A DNA stretch of 64,000 nucleotides, from contig NZ_JAFBDN010000003.1 of assembly GCF_016908275.1 (NCBI RefSeq), forward strand, positions 62,001 through 126,000, given 5' to 3'. Position 1 is the first letter of the stretch; each line of letters begins with the position of its first letter. Made by a program: the position numbers and the translations under genes. Below the pieces are notes generated by a model, which worked only from the letters and a program-made list of their open reading frames with translations, had not been told where the DNA came from and ran no database searches. Source of the DNA: Periweissella beninensis (GTDB lineage: Bacteria > Bacillota > Bacilli > Lactobacillales > Lactobacillaceae). Shown here in pieces: positions 54,136 to 64,000 of the stretch.

Positions 54136-56796
54136 ATGACGAAAGAAATAAATATGTCCACAAAATATGATCCAACAGCGGTTGAAGCTGGTCGATATGA
54201 AACATGGAAAGAACAAGGGGTTTTTAAACCCTCTGGTAATGAAGAAGCACATCCTTATTCAGTTGTGCTCCCGCCACCAAATGTAACTGGTAAATTGCAC
54301 CTAGGTCATGCTTGGGATACAACTTTACAAGATATTTTAATTCGTCAAAAACGAATGCAAGGTTTTGATACTCTATGGGTTCCTGGAATGGATCATGCTG
54401 GGATTGCTACGCAAGCTAAAGTTGAAGCTCGTTTGAGAGAAAATAATGTAACGCGTTATGATTTAGGCCGTGAAAAATTTATTGAGCAGGTTTGGGATTG
54501 GAAAGACGAATATGCATCGATAATCAAGCAACAATGGGGCAAATTAGGTTTATCACTTGATTATTCACGAGAACGTTTTACTTTAGACGAAGGTCTTTCA
54601 AAAGCAGTGCGTAAAGTGTTTGTTGATTTATATAAAAAAGGTTTAATTTATCGTGGCGAATATATCATTAACTGGGATCCACAAGCCCGAACAGCGCTTT
54701 CTGATATCGAAGTTATTCACCAAGATGACGAAGGGGCGTTCTACCATGTTAGCTATCCATTTGTTGATGAAGGGGTAACCTACGATGGTAAAAATTATAT
54801 TGAAATTGCAACAACCCGCCCAGAAACAATGATGGGGGATGTTGCAGTTGCGGTACATCCATCTGATGAACGCTATAAAGCTTTAATCGGTAAGCAAGTC
54901 CGCGTACCGCTAATTAATCGTGATATCCCAATTATTGCCGACGAATATGTTGATCCAGAATTTGGAACAGGGATGGTAAAAATTACACCCGCGCACGATC
55001 CTAATGATTTCTTAGTAGGAAATCGACATAACTTGGAACGCATCAACACTATGAATGATGATGCAACCATGAATGAAAAAGCTGGTAAGTATGTTGGCAT
55101 GGATCGCTTTGAAGCGCGTAAAGCAATTGTTGCTGATTTAAAAGAACTTGGCGTGATGTTAAATGTGGAACCAATTGTTCATTCAGTGGGCCATTCGGAA
55201 AGAACTGGCGTACAAGTTGAATCACGGTTATCAACTCAATGGTTTGTTAAAATGCAACCTCTTGCTGCAGAAGCTTTAGCTATGCAAAAAGGTGATGATC
55301 GTGTTGATTTTTGGCCACCACGTTTTGAAAACACTTTTTCAAGTTGGATGGAAGATATTCATGATTGGGTGATTTCACGCCAACTATGGTGGGGACATCA
55401 AATTCCTGCATGGTATCATAAAGAAACTGGTGAAATTTATGTGGGTGAAACAGCACCGAGTGATTTAGAAAACTGGGAACAAGATAATGATGTCTTAGAT
55501 ACATGGTTCTCAAGTGCACTATGGCCTTTCTCAACCATGGGATGGCCGGATACTGATAGTGCCGATTTTAACCGTTATTTCCCAACATCTACCTTAGTAA
55601 CTGGTTATGATATTATTTTCTTCTGGGTTGCAAGAATGATGTTCCAATCAAAAGAATTTACAGGCCGACAACCATTTAAGAATGTTTTAATTCATGGCTT
55701 AATTCGGGATGAACAAGGTCGTAAAATGTCAAAATCATTGGGTAATGGAATTGATCCAATGGATGTTATTGAAAAATATGGAGCTGATGCTTTAAGATGG
55801 TTCTTATCAACAGGATCTACTCCAGGGCAAGATGTGCGTTTTTCATATACTAAAATGGATGCTGCTTGGAACTTTATCAATAAAATTTGGAATGCTTCCC
55901 GTTATGTAATTATGAACTTAGATGACACAACTGAAGCCAAGTTACCAAGTCAAGCTGAGCTGTCATTAGCTGATAAGTGGATTGTGTCAAGATTGAACAA
56001 AACAATTAAACATGTAACTGAGATGCTTGATAAATTTGAATTTAGTGAAGCTAATCGAGCTCTGTATAATTTCATTTGGAACGATTTTGCAGATTGGTAT
56101 ATTGAAATGACTAAAGAAACACTTAATGGCGATAATAGCCAAGCTAAAGTAAATGTTCAAAATACCTTAGCTTATGTTTTAGATCAAACATTGCGACTAC
56201 TTCACCCAATTATGCCATTTGTAACAGAAAAAATTTGGTTAAGCATGCCACACGAAGGTTCGTCATTAGTGATTGCTGACTACCCAGAGTATGATGCTAA
56301 TCTTGATAATCCAATTGCTGAAAGTCAATTCCAAAGCTTAGTTGATTTAATAACAGCTGTGCGGAATATTCGTAGTGAGGCCAATGCACCAATGTCAACG
56401 CCAATTGATTTACTAATTAAAACTAGTGATGTAACGTTGGCAAATATTTTTGCTGAAAATGGTGATTACATTAGTCGTTTTGCACATCCTAAAGAATTAC
56501 AAATTAGTGCAGATGTGGTAGCACCTAAGTTAGCGATGACGCAAGTAATTACGAATGCCGAAATTTATGTTCCATTAGCTGAGTTAATCAATATTGAAGA
56601 TGAAATAAAACGCTTAGCAGATGAAGTTAAACGGTTAGCCGGCGAGGTTAAACGTGGTCAAGGTAAGTTAAATAATGAACGCTTTGTAAGTAATGCTCCA
56701 GAAGCAGTGGTGGTTAGTGAACGTGAAAAATTAGCTGATTGGGAACAAAAATTAGCTGCAACTGAAGCGCGTTTAAATGAATTAAAGAATGCTTAA
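54136..56796 (+). CDS. valS: Valyl-tRNA synthetase
   Basis: Charges tRNA-Val and edits mischarged threonine. 886 residues, class I. HIGH appears as [16 protein letters not shown] and KMSKS as [16 protein letters not shown]. The CP1 editing domain includes [17 protein letters not shown] and [16 protein letters not shown]. The anticodon-binding domain and the C-terminal coiled coil ([19 protein letters not shown]) are present. Either ATG 54136 or the in-frame ATG 54154 ([13 protein letters not shown]) may be used. Controlled by the upstream T-box. Confidence 0.97.
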   Translation: MTKEINMSTKYDPTAVEAGRYETWKEQGVFKPSGNEEAHPYSVVLPPPNVTGKLHLGHAWDTTLQDILIRQKRMQGFDTLWVPGMDHAGIATQAKVEARLRENNVTRYDLGREKFIEQVWDWKDEYASIIKQQWGKLGLSLDYSRERFTLDEGLSKAVRKVFVDLYKKGLIYRGEYIINWDPQARTALSDIEVIHQDDEGAFYHVSYPFVDEGVTYDGKNYIEIATTRPETMMGDVAVAVHPSDERYKALIGKQVRVPLINRDIPIIADEYVDPEFGTGMVKITPAHDPNDFLVGNRHNLERINTMNDDATMNEKAGKYVGMDRFEARKAIVADLKELGVMLNVEPIVHSVGHSERTGVQVESRLSTQWFVKMQPLAAEALAMQKGDDRVDFWPPRFENTFSSWMEDIHDWVISRQLWWGHQIPAWYHKETGEIYVGETAPSDLENWEQDNDVLDTWFSSALWPFSTMGWPDTDSADFNRYFPTSTLVTGYDIIFFWVARMMFQSKEFTGRQPFKNVLIHGLIRDEQGRKMSKSLGNGIDPMDVIEKYGADALRWFLSTGSTPGQDVRFSYTKMDAAWNFINKIWNASRYVIMNLDDTTEAKLPSQAELSLADKWIVSRLNKTIKHVTEMLDKFEFSEANRALYNFIWNDFADWYIEMTKETLNGDNSQAKVNVQNTLAYVLDQTLRLLHPIMPFVTEKIWLSMPHEGSSLVIADYPEYDANLDNPIAESQFQSLVDLITAVRNIRSEANAPMSTPIDLLIKTSDVTLANIFAENGDYISRFAHPKELQISADVVAPKLAMTQVITNAEIYVPLAELINIEDEIKRLADEVKRLAGEVKRGQGKLNNERFVSNAPEAVVVSEREKLADWEQKLAATEARLNELKNA

Positions 56797-56852
56797 GAAA
56801 ATGCTAGCTGACAAAATATGACACTAATTATTGGATTTAATGGAGGGTATTA

Positions 56853-57380
56853 ATGGAAAGATGCGCTTGGGCGACCAATAGTAATCAATTAATGCAGGAA
56901 TATCATGACCATGAGTGGGGTGTTTGGCCAGATAATGATCAACAATTATTTGAAATGTTGTCGTTGGAAACCTATCAAGCCGGTTTGAATTGGCAAATTA
57001 TTTTAAATAAGCGAGTGGCCTTTCGACAACAATTCAAGAACTACGAGCTTAAATGGGTTGCCCAGCAAGATTCTAAATTTATTGAACAGGCATTGACTAA
57101 TGAGCAAATTGTTCGGCATCGTGGTAAAATTAATGCAACTATTAATAATGCAAAGTGCATTTTAGCAGTTCAAAAGCAGTATGGCTCATTTGCTGAATTC
57201 CTTAAAATAAATGTTAGTGCCAATTCTCAATTAGATCTGACGCAAGTTAGCTTAACACTGGCGAAGAATTTAAAAAAAAGAGGTTTTAAATTTATGGGCC
57301 CAGTCACAACTGAAGCATTTATTTTAGCAGTTGGACTAATTAACGGCCATGAAAAACAATGTTTTAAACATCCTAACTAA
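56853..57380 (+). CDS. tag: DNA-3-methyladenine glycosylase I
   Basis: Removes 3-methyladenine from alkylated DNA. 175 residues. The start MERCAWATNSNQLMQEYHDHEWG includes the zinc ligands Cys4 and His18; the other ligands are expected in the C-terminal HEKQCFKH. LSLETYQAGLNWQIILNKR is the substrate-pocket segment and GFKFMGPVTTEAFILAVG the hallmark HhH region. GGAGGG precedes ATG 56853. It follows valS, probably read from the same transcript. Confidence 0.93.
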   Translation: MERCAWATNSNQLMQEYHDHEWGVWPDNDQQLFEMLSLETYQAGLNWQIILNKRVAFRQQFKNYELKWVAQQDSKFIEQALTNEQIVRHRGKINATINNAKCILAVQKQYGSFAEFLKINVSANSQLDLTQVSLTLAKNLKKRGFKFMGPVTTEAFILAVGLINGHEKQCFKHPN

Positions 57381-57465
57381 ATTTAATGATAGCAAGTTAT
57401 CTTAAATTATGATAAAGTAATAAATGAATTGTCATTTAAAGATGAGTAGAACGGAGGCCACACGA

Positions 57466-57705
57466 GTGTATAATTTTTTAATAGCAGTGTTGTTAGTAAT
57501 TAGTGTTTTGATTATTATTGCTGTTATGATGCAACCATCAAAGCAACAAGATGCGATGAATGCACTTACGGGTGGTGCTGGTGATTTATTTGCAGAGAAA
57601 AAAGCGCGCGGATTTGAAGCGGTGATGCAACGTGCAACAGCTATATTAGGAGTTTTATTCTTTATAGTCGCGTTAATCTTAGCATACTTAACAGCCCACA
57701 AATAA
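57466..57705 (+). CDS. secG: Preprotein translocase subunit SecG
   Basis: Small membrane subunit that stimulates SecYEG-mediated protein export. 79 residues from GTG 57466, chosen because GGAGG lies at 57452-57456; the longer frame from 57424 has no ribosome site. Two hydrophobic helices (FLIAVLLVISVLIIIAVMMQ and ATAILGVLFFIVALILAYLT) flank the conserved loop MNALTGGAGDLFAEKKARG. It starts the secG-est-rnr-smpB cluster found across Lactobacillales. Confidence 0.92.
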   Translation: MYNFLIAVLLVISVLIIIAVMMQPSKQQDAMNALTGGAGDLFAEKKARGFEAVMQRATAILGVLFFIVALILAYLTAHK

Positions 57706-57716
57706 TTGTAATCAAG

Positions 57717-57745
57717 CTCCCAGTGTTCAAATGCTGGGAGTTTTT
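57717..57745 (+). terminator. Terminator after secG
   Basis: CTCCCAG pairs with CTGGGAG and TTTTT follows. The next gene is 165 bases on; that gap also holds a 17-codon ATG frame behind AAGGGA, not supported as a gene. Confidence 0.85.
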
Positions 57746-57910
57746 CTATATAATAAGAAGGGATAGTTTTTATGACGACCTTGATGCTTTTTATCAGCAT
57801 TGTTCCAATTATCGAACCATGTTGATAAAAGGTATTAAGTTACATAAAAACTATGCATAAATTAATTAGAATTACATTTATAAAGTAGCCAATAGTAAAG
57901 GAGTTTGACG

Positions 57911-58666
57911 ATGTATCAAAAACCAAAACCATTTTTTTTCAAAAATGAAAATGCTACGCAAGCAATTGTTCTGTTACATGGATATGCAGGATCAACGATC
58001 GACATGCGGCTATTAGGGCGTTTTTTGCAACGGCAAGGTTATGCAGTATATTGTAATAATTTTCGCGGTCATGGAACTGGTGAACCAAAAGACATACTAG
58101 TCTTTGGTGGGATTGATTATTGGTTACAAGACGCACGAGATGCTGTTAGCTATGTACGGGATCATGGTTATAAAGATGTGGCAATGTTTGGCCTTTCACT
58201 AGGCGGTATTATTGCAACTAAAACAATGGAAGAATGTCAAGATATTAAATGTGGTGGTGCAATTAGTGCCCCATTTATCTTTAAAGTTAGCGACTATTTT
58301 CATGAACAGTTTATTGGGTATGCCAATTATACGTACCATGCGCAAGCAAGAAGTGCAGTTGAAATTGAAAAAAACGATGCGTATTTAAGAGCTAATGTCG
58401 ATCAACAAGTTAAACAAATTTCAACTTTGGTTCGCAAGACCAATGAGGGGGCGAGCGCTTTAAAACAGCCATTTTTTCTGGCACAAGGAACTGCCGATGA
58501 AATGTTGCAACAAGCAAGTGCGCAGAGTTTTCAAGAGCGATTATCAAATGTTGCGGTAACTTATCATACGTATCCAAACGCTGGGCATGTCTTGACTGTA
58601 AATGAGGCACATCATGCTTTAGAAAATGATATTCTAGCATTTTTAAATGATAATTTTAAAAAATAA
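57911..58666 (+). CDS. est: Carboxylesterase, alpha/beta hydrolase
   Basis: 251 residues with the alpha/beta hydrolase fold: AIVLLHGYAGSTIDMRLLGR (oxyanion HGY), the nucleophile elbow MFGLSLGGIIATK (Ser), an Asp in GTADEMLQQASAQ and the catalytic His in YPNAGHVLTVNEAHH. Similar to Est30-type carboxylesterases that act on short-chain esters. ATG 57911 has AAGGAG at 57899-57904. It is placed between secG and rnr, as in most Lactobacillales; the reason for this linkage is not known. Confidence 0.92.
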   Translation: MYQKPKPFFFKNENATQAIVLLHGYAGSTIDMRLLGRFLQRQGYAVYCNNFRGHGTGEPKDILVFGGIDYWLQDARDAVSYVRDHGYKDVAMFGLSLGGIIATKTMEECQDIKCGGAISAPFIFKVSDYFHEQFIGYANYTYHAQARSAVEIEKNDAYLRANVDQQVKQISTLVRKTNEGASALKQPFFLAQGTADEMLQQASAQSFQERLSNVAVTYHTYPNAGHVLTVNEAHHALENDILAFLNDNFKK

Positions 58667-58683
58667 ATTAAATGAGGATTTTT

Positions 58684-61044
58684 ATGAACGAACAAAATAT
58701 ACAAACGCAACTAGCTAGTTTTTTAAAAGCTAATCACACACAAAGCTTTTCAGCACAAATTTTAACAGATGGGTTACGCTTAGATGATGCCCATGCATTT
58801 ACTAAAGTAGTTCAAGCGCTTGCTCAATTGGAACGTGAAGGGCAGGTAGTTGTTGATGAAACAGGGGCCTTTAGTTATGCACCTGAAAATGTTAAAATCG
58901 GTGTTTTTCATGGTAATGATAAAGGCTTTGGTTTTGTAAATTATGCTGAAGATGCTTTAGATGTCTTTGTTAGCCCAAATAACACGTTACATGCGTTAAA
59001 CGGCGATCAAGTCCAAGTTGAAATAACTCGTAAGTCTAACGATCCAAGCCGTGGGCCAGAAGGCAAAGTAACTGAAATTATTACACATCATTACGAAAAA
59101 GTTGTTGGTCAATTTAGTTTAGGGGCGGTTAAGTCGGGCTTCATCGGTTCAATTAAGCTTACTGATAAGAAACTTTTAAACTATGAATTTTTAGTAACTG
59201 ATAGCGGGCTTACACCACAAGATGGTGAAGTGGTTACCGCAGATATTGTAAGTTACCCAACTGATGAAATGCCAAAAGCATTAGTTGGTCTAGTAACTGA
59301 AGTGATTGGTTTTAAAGACGAACCGGGGATTGATATTCTACAAATTGTTTATAATCATGATGTACCACATGAATTTCCAAAAGAAGTTTTAGAACAAGCT
59401 CAAATGATTCCAGATCATGTTACGCAAGCAGATCGAGTGGGGCGTGAAGATATTACCGATCAACCTTTGGTTACCATTGATAGTATTGAATCAAAAGATT
59501 TAGATGATGCCGTAGTGGTTTGGAAAATGGATAACGGTAACTATCACTTAGGTGTGCACATTGCTGATGTATCACATTATGCGGTTGAGGGAACACCACT
59601 TGATATAGAAGCATATAATCGTGGAACTTCAGTTTATTTAACTGATCGAGTTATCCCAATGCTTCCTAGAAACATTTCTAATGGGATTGCTTCATTGAAT
59701 CCAGGCGTTGAACGATTAGCAATGTCAGCTGAAATGGAGATTGATATGCAAGGGAACGTGGTTAATCACCGTTTGCATACTTCAGTCATGAAATCGCATG
59801 CTCGCATGACTTATGTGGCAGTTAATGAAATTTTAGAAGACCATAATGCAGCTACTCGGGCTGAATATCAAACGTTAGTTCCAATGTTTGAAACAATGGA
59901 AGAGTTACACAACATTCTATTAGCTAAACGTAAACGCCGAGGGGCAATTGAGTTTGATGCACCTGAAGCTAAAATTATTGTTGATCCTAATGGAAAACCA
60001 ACTGATATTGTTTTAAGAAATCGTGGTTTATCAGAACGCATGATCGAATCATTTATGTTGGCTGCCAATGAGACTGTTGCTGAACATTTTGATCGCTTAC
60101 ACGTACCATTTTTATACCGGATTCACGAATTGCCAGATGAACAAAGAGCACAGAGTTTCTTTGAATTTGTCCAAGCGCTAGGCCATCCGGTTAAAGGGGA
60201 TGCTAAAAAATTGGCACCTAAACTATTCCAAAATGTCTTAAAAGATTTAGCAGGCAAACCAGAAGAACAAATGGTTTCAACGATGATGCTCCGTTCAATG
60301 AAGCAAGCAAAGTATTCTAATGAACCGGTTGGACACTTTGGTTTGGGAGCAGAATATTATTCGCACTTTACATCACCGATTAGACGATATCCTGATTTAA
60401 CAGTGCACCGTTTAATCAAATGGTATGCTGAAAATGGCCTTGATGAAAAAGCGACTGCTAAGTATCGTGACAAACTAGCCACAATTGGTGAAGAAACTTC
60501 ACAAAAAGAACGTCGCGCAATTGATACAGAACGTGACACTGATGCAATGAAAAAAGCAGAGTTTATGGAAGAACACGTTGGAGAAACCTTTGATGCTGTT
60601 GTAAATTCAGTCTTAAAATTTGGAATGTTTGTTTCATTAGATAATACAGTTGAAGGTTTAATTCATATTTCAAATATGACTGATGACTACTATCAATTTA
60701 TTGACTCACATATGGCACTAGTTGGCCGCCGAAGTCATCGAATTTTTCAAATTGGACAAAAAATTAAGGTTCGCTTAGTTCGGGTTGATAAGGCACAAAG
60801 TGCACTTGATTTTGTTCTAGTTGATCCTAAAGCCGCACCAACGACCACATTACGTGCTCCGCAAGTGGATAATGGTTCATTTGGTAATAAAGATGGTGGC
60901 AGCGACCGGAATAATAATCATCGGCGAACAGATGGCAAATTTGGTTCTAATAATGGTAAAGGTAAAAGTAATTTTACTAAAAATCAAGCCAAAAATGGTG
61001 CTAAATTTGGTAAAAAACCACACCATCATCAAGGAAAACGTTAA
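58684..61044 (+). CDS. rnr: Ribonuclease R
   Basis: 3'-5' exoribonuclease that degrades structured RNA and works with tmRNA-SmpB on damaged mRNAs. 787 residues: N-terminal winged helix, two cold-shock domains (IGVFHGNDKGFGFV), the RNB catalytic domain with DSIESKDLDDAVVVWKMDNG and LGVHIADVSHYA, and an S1 domain near 615-695 (GETFDAVVNSVLKFGMFV). The tail is rich in Gly, Asn, Lys and His. ATG 58684 follows GAGGA at 58674-58678. smpB lies 29 bases downstream. Confidence 0.96.
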   Translation: MNEQNIQTQLASFLKANHTQSFSAQILTDGLRLDDAHAFTKVVQALAQLEREGQVVVDETGAFSYAPENVKIGVFHGNDKGFGFVNYAEDALDVFVSPNNTLHALNGDQVQVEITRKSNDPSRGPEGKVTEIITHHYEKVVGQFSLGAVKSGFIGSIKLTDKKLLNYEFLVTDSGLTPQDGEVVTADIVSYPTDEMPKALVGLVTEVIGFKDEPGIDILQIVYNHDVPHEFPKEVLEQAQMIPDHVTQADRVGREDITDQPLVTIDSIESKDLDDAVVVWKMDNGNYHLGVHIADVSHYAVEGTPLDIEAYNRGTSVYLTDRVIPMLPRNISNGIASLNPGVERLAMSAEMEIDMQGNVVNHRLHTSVMKSHARMTYVAVNEILEDHNAATRAEYQTLVPMFETMEELHNILLAKRKRRGAIEFDAPEAKIIVDPNGKPTDIVLRNRGLSERMIESFMLAANETVAEHFDRLHVPFLYRIHELPDEQRAQSFFEFVQALGHPVKGDAKKLAPKLFQNVLKDLAGKPEEQMVSTMMLRSMKQAKYSNEPVGHFGLGAEYYSHFTSPIRRYPDLTVHRLIKWYAENGLDEKATAKYRDKLATIGEETSQKERRAIDTERDTDAMKKAEFMEEHVGETFDAVVNSVLKFGMFVSLDNTVEGLIHISNMTDDYYQFIDSHMALVGRRSHRIFQIGQKIKVRLVRVDKAQSALDFVLVDPKAAPTTTLRAPQVDNGSFGNKDGGSDRNNNHRRTDGKFGSNNGKGKSNFTKNQAKNGAKFGKKPHHHQGKR

Positions 61045-61073
61045 TTTAAAAGAAGTGGAGTGAGTATTAATAT

Positions 61074-61532
61074 ATGAAAAAACCACTGAATGACACATTA
61101 GCCAATAACCGAAAAGCGGGTTATGAATATGAAATTCTGACGACTTATGAAGCTGGTTTAGCACTAACTGGGACTGAAATTAAATCAGTTAGAGCAGGGC
61201 AAATTCAAATTGCTGATGGTTATATTCAGGTTAGACCCAACCGAGCGATGCTCTTAAATGTGCATATTGCCCCATTTGCGCAAGGTAATCAGTTTAATGT
61301 TGATCCACTAAGAACGCGCCAGTTATTGTTGCACAAGCAAGAAATAAAGCAACTTTTAAAGGCAGTTAGCGATAATGGGATGACAGTTGTACCGCTGAAG
61401 GTATATATAAAACATGGTTATGCAAAGGTTTTAATTGGTGTAGCACGCGGGAAACGGCAATATGATAAACGCAATGATTTGAAAAAGAAAGATCAAAATC
61501 GTGAAATTCAACGAGCGTTAAAAAGAATTTAA
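61074..61532 (+). CDS. smpB: SsrA-binding protein SmpB
   Basis: Binds tmRNA (encoded at 7707-8069) and takes the place of the codon-anticodon pair during trans-translation. 152 residues: NRKAGYEYEILTTYEAGLALTGTEIKSVRAGQ, GYIQVRPNRAMLLNVHIAPF, and the C-terminal RGKRQYDKRNDLKKKDQNREIQRAL tail that enters the decoding centre. AAGTGGAG precedes ATG 61074. Last gene of the cluster, ended by the hairpin at 61537. Confidence 0.97.
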   Translation: MKKPLNDTLANNRKAGYEYEILTTYEAGLALTGTEIKSVRAGQIQIADGYIQVRPNRAMLLNVHIAPFAQGNQFNVDPLRTRQLLLHKQEIKQLLKAVSDNGMTVVPLKVYIKHGYAKVLIGVARGKRQYDKRNDLKKKDQNREIQRALKRI

Positions 61533-61536
61533 AATG

Positions 61537-61587
61537 AAAAAAGTATTTTAATGTAACATTATCGTTATATGTAAAATACTTTTTTTG
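61537..61587 (+). terminator. Terminator after smpB
   Basis: AAGTATTTTA pairs with GTAAAATACTT through a stem that also pairs GTAAC with GTTAT, ending in seven T. Confidence 0.85.
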
Positions 61588-61748
61588 TTAATTTATAGTT
61601 TCTATTAGTGATTTTAGAACTAATTAGTACGCTAAACGCGTCAAATAAAACTTTTTTGAAAAAAGTATTTCATTTATATTACTTTTAGGTTACAATATAG
61701 ACAAGGAGTTGGATAACAACTGGTTATTAAATTTAGAGGTATAAGAAG

Positions 61749-62207
61749 ATGAAAACATTTAAAAATATTAAAATCGTAGTTTTAACATTATTCGCAATTT
61801 TTGGTTTAACAGTTGTGTCAACAACTCCAGTTCAAGCTGCAACCAAAACAAATTCACAAGTGATTAGCAAAACGCTACGTGGTAACTGGCATTTTTATGA
61901 CCAAAAAGGAAATGTACATACCATGAAGATTACCAAGACAACTTTAAAAATTGATCAAAAAAAGACTTACAAACTAGGAAAAGGTAACTTTGCTTATTAT
62001 CCTGCAAAATATAATGACTTTAATATTTACCAATTAGGAGTTAATTATTCTGATAATGGCTATTCATTTAGAAAAACAACTGTTGTGCGGCATGGTCGTA
62101 AGGGAACAGGTTTAATGATGATTAGTTCAAAGTATAACGGAACAAGATTAATGACTAAGGGAACACCAATTAAATTGAGTTTTAGCAATGATGCCTTTTT
62201 TAAATAA
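61749..62207 (+). CDS. Small secreted protein, 152 aa
   Basis: A signal peptide (KNIKIVVLTLFAIFGLTVVS, cleavage probably after VQA) is followed by about 120 residues: TLRGNWHFYDQKGNVHTMKI, then YKLGKGNFAYYPAKYNDFN and FRKTTVVRHGRKGTGLMMIS. Rich in Lys, Tyr and Thr, with predicted beta strands; no cell-wall anchor, so released or loosely bound. The LRGNWHFYD start recalls the repeated surface-exposed modules of lactobacillar exported proteins. GAGGTATAAGAAG precedes ATG 61749. Function unknown. Confidence 0.75.
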   Translation: MKTFKNIKIVVLTLFAIFGLTVVSTTPVQAATKTNSQVISKTLRGNWHFYDQKGNVHTMKITKTTLKIDQKKTYKLGKGNFAYYPAKYNDFNIYQLGVNYSDNGYSFRKTTVVRHGRKGTGLMMISSKYNGTRLMTKGTPIKLSFSNDAFFK

Positions 62208-62318
62208 AATAGTATCTATTGTAAGCTAGTAAGTTATTCTTGCTCAGTAGCCTTCCTAGCTAAAAAATTAAGGTTACTGTGGTAGCACTTGAGAGTGACC
62301 ATAGGATATTAAATAAGT

Positions 62319-62355
62319 AAAAAAGATTGAATTTATCAAAATTCGATCTTTTTTT
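62319..62355 (+). terminator. Terminator between the secreted protein and mreB
   Basis: AAAAAAGATTGAATTT pairs with AAATTCGATCTTTTTTT around ATC (one G-U). Confidence 0.85.
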
Positions 62356-62613
62356 GGTTAGCGTTGCTCGTAGTAATAGGCTAGTTCCTCAAAATCAAGA
62401 TGCTCTAAAAAAACAATGAAGCGCTCATTATGGACAATAAGTAAAAAATTTTTAACTGTTTTAAAGTAAAGGTATATACGGATAGTGAATTCACCGATAT
62501 AATAAAGAAGTACATCAAATTATTGATATTAAAAAAGTTATCAATCGATATAATACAAAAAATGTTTTATTTTTTTAAAAGATTAGCAGTTAAGCTGTTA
62601 AGCATTTTTTACT

Positions 62614-62623
62614 ATGGTATAAT
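62614..62623 (+). promoter_or_regulatory. Extended -10 promoter of mreB
   Basis: TGGTATAAT is a perfect extended -10. It places the transcript start near 62630, so the ATG at 62634 would be almost leaderless and the GTG at 62664 is the better start. Confidence 0.6.
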
Positions 62624-62663
62624 ATCTTGAGTTATGAACGCAGGAACGAAAGGAAGTAGCAAC

Positions 62664-63671
62664 GTGTTATCATTTGGACAACGAAACATTGGAATTGACT
62701 TGGGTACGGCAAATACCCTTGTTTATATTGATGGAAAAGGAATCGTGTTGCGTGAACCTTCAGTGGTAGCACGTAATACACAAACAAACGAGGTTGTAGC
62801 AGTCGGTGAAGATGCACGCGACATGATTGGCCGTACGCCCGGTAGTATTAAGGCTATTCGCCCAATGCGTGATGGCGTAATTGCTGATTATGATACAACA
62901 GTTGCCATGTTAAAGTATTACTTAGAAAAAGCCACCGGTGGTCGCGGACAAAAACCGTACGTGACAATTGGGGTACCATCAGGTGTTACTGCAGTAGAAA
63001 AACGTGCTGTCATTGATGCAGCACGCATTGCCGGCGCACGTGATGCATACGTGATTGAAGAACCATTTGCTGCTGCAGTCGGTGCGGGATTACCAGTGAT
63101 GGAACCAACCGGCTCAATGGTTGTTGATATGGGTGGTGGTACTACAGATGTAGCAACAATTTCATTGGGTGGAATTGTGTCTAGTCGCTCAATTCGTAAA
63201 GCGGGAAATGCATTAGATGATGCGATTTCAACTTATATTCGCAAGAAATACAATATTACGATTGGTGAACGCACAGCAGAGCGTTTAAAAATTGAAATTG
63301 GCTCAGCAGATGTAGACGCATCTTTAGAAATGAAGGGCGCCCAAGCACGAGGTCGTGATTTGGTATCAGGCCTACCAAAGACGATTGATGTTAGTGCTGA
63401 AGACATTGCTTTAGCGATTAAAGATGTTATCGCAGAAATAATTGTGGCCATTAAAGAAACACTTGAAGAAACATCACCTGAAATTGCCGCTGATGTGATT
63501 GATCATGGAATTGTTCTGACTGGTGGCGGAGCGATGTTAAAACATTTGGATGATATCATTTCAGAAGCAACAAAAGTACCAGTGTTTATTGCACCTGAGC
63601 CACTCGATGCAGTTGCTATTGGAACTGGTGAAGCGTTGAAATCAATTGATGCATTGCGTAAAACCAAATAG
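62664..63671 (+). CDS. mreB: Rod shape-determining protein MreB
   Basis: Actin-like filament protein that guides lateral wall synthesis. 335 residues from GTG 62664 ([21 protein letters not shown]), with AAAGGAAG at 62648-62655. Phosphate-1 motif is GIDLGTANT, phosphate-2 [12 protein letters not shown] and adenosine motif [18 protein letters not shown]. Its presence argues for a rod-shaped or at least elongating cell, against the coccoid Leuconostoc lineage, which I recall lacking mreB. mreC follows. Confidence 0.95.
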   Translation: MLSFGQRNIGIDLGTANTLVYIDGKGIVLREPSVVARNTQTNEVVAVGEDARDMIGRTPGSIKAIRPMRDGVIADYDTTVAMLKYYLEKATGGRGQKPYVTIGVPSGVTAVEKRAVIDAARIAGARDAYVIEEPFAAAVGAGLPVMEPTGSMVVDMGGGTTDVATISLGGIVSSRSIRKAGNALDDAISTYIRKKYNITIGERTAERLKIEIGSADVDASLEMKGAQARGRDLVSGLPKTIDVSAEDIALAIKDVIAEIIVAIKETLEETSPEIAADVIDHGIVLTGGGAMLKHLDDIISEATKVPVFIAPEPLDAVAIGTGEALKSIDALRKTK

Positions 63672-63763
63672 TTAGGTAAAAGTGGCGTACGGTCTTTTCT
63701 GTGCGCCATTTATTATGTAAAAACTTATTAAGTTTGTTTTAAGAAGGGAAGGGGCCCAGTTGG

Positions 63764-64000
63764 ATGAAATTTTTTTCTAGTCGGCGCTTAGTTTATTTTA
63801 TTATTGCCATGATAGTTACGATTGCGTTGTTAACTGGATCTGTTTTAGTGCGTAATCGGCGTGCGACACCACCAGCAATTCAGCAATTTGGTAATGACGT
63901 GGCTGGAATATTTGCCCGTGTTGTTGATTGGCCTGTGAGTCAAGCGCATCAAGGATATGACTCCATTTCACAATTATTATCAACCTATCAAGAAAATACA
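63764..64000 (+). CDS. mreC: Rod shape-determining protein MreC (5' part)
   Basis: Begins at ATG 63764 behind AAGGGAAGGGG and runs open to the window edge (79 codons). A short basic N-terminus (MKFFSSRRL) is followed by one membrane helix (VYFIIAMIVTIALLTGSVL), then RNRRATPPAIQQFGNDVAGI with the coiled-coil region starting after it. The layout and position after mreB match MreC, the extracellular scaffold linking MreB to peptidoglycan synthases. Only the N-terminus is visible. Confidence 0.88.
   Translation, partial: MKFFSSRRLVYFIIAMIVTIALLTGSVLVRNRRATPPAIQQFGNDVAGIFARVVDWPVSQAHQGYDSISQLLSTYQENT

Larger units (their letters stand above)
62208..62663. other. Long intergenic region upstream of mreB
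   Basis: 456 bases. It contains an imperfect stem CAGTAGCCTT/AAGGTTACTG near 62255-62280, the terminator at 62319-62355, and the mreB promoter at 62614-62623. On the minus strand an open stretch of about 48 codons (ending FLEHLDFEELAYYYEQR at about 62359) has no start codon or ribosome site, so I do not call it a gene. Confidence 0.5.

Noticed and set aside
57771-57824. 17-codon ORF MTTLMLFISIVPIIEPC behind AAGGGA between secG and est
   Set aside because: Too short and without conservation evidence; it may be chance in AT-rich DNA.
62359-62505. Minus-strand open frame of ~48 codons ending in FLEHLDFEELAYYYEQR
   Set aside because: The protein-like composition is tempting, but there is no start codon or ribosome site before the upstream stop.

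Overview
The window is low-GC DNA with strong AGGAGG-type ribosome binding sites, dense short operons, a T-box leader, a CcpA-type cre site and an ssrA tag ending in YALAA. It reads as the chromosome of a heterofermentative lactic acid bacterium (Lactobacillaceae). Weissella or a close relative is my best guess from mreBC next to secG-est-rnr-smpB, orphan nifS-thiI and a valS T-box, but genus is inference.

Layout. 1-5.7 kb: galactoside operon (alpha-galactosidase 3' end, LacS permease, LacZ). 5.9-8.1 kb: an MFS efflux protein, a broken small secreted-protein gene and tmRNA. 8.2-12.6 kb: orphan response regulator, glucose uptake protein under a cre site, M29 aminopeptidase, methionine aminopeptidase. 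12.6-15.2 kb: sugar-1-phosphate transferase and a TagGH-like ABC exporter. 15.4-19.6 kb: oxidoreductase, DEAD-box helicase, tRNA-Arg, GtrA protein, tRNA-Gln, a 58-aa small protein and HU. 19.7-25.6 kb: gatCAB, lipid kinase, RlmCD-type methyltransferase.

25.6-39.4 kb is an accessory island between rlmCD and a ybgA-like gene. Its first part (25.88-34.24 kb) is one co-directional operon that looks like a non-canonical restriction/defence system: a Walker-A-less ATPase C-terminal fragment, a frameshifted XRE regulator, a DNA N6-adenine methyltransferase split into a motif-I ORF and an NPPY ORF, a 1112-aa GIY-YIG-like/DEAH-helicase/degenerate-methyltransferase protein, a DUF262-DUF1524 (GmrSD-like) protein and an unknown 200-aa protein. 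Six degenerate direct repeats precede it, the last overlapping the predicted promoter, and a related sequence lies inverted near 35.07 kb. The second part (35.2-39.4 kb) holds decayed genes that look like a Clostridia phage or ICE replication module (DUF2800, DUF1413), with frameshifts and 17-nt inverted repeats. No integrase or transposase is present.

39.4-64 kb returns to housekeeping: ybgA, nifS-thiI, an unassigned structured RNA (42.4-42.7 kb), cutC, 6-phosphogluconolactonase, AI-2E-type permease, rlmA, trmL, ftsK, ydbT/ydbS-like PH proteins, tpx, T-box-valS, tag, secG-est-rnr-smpB, a secreted protein, mreB and the start of mreC.
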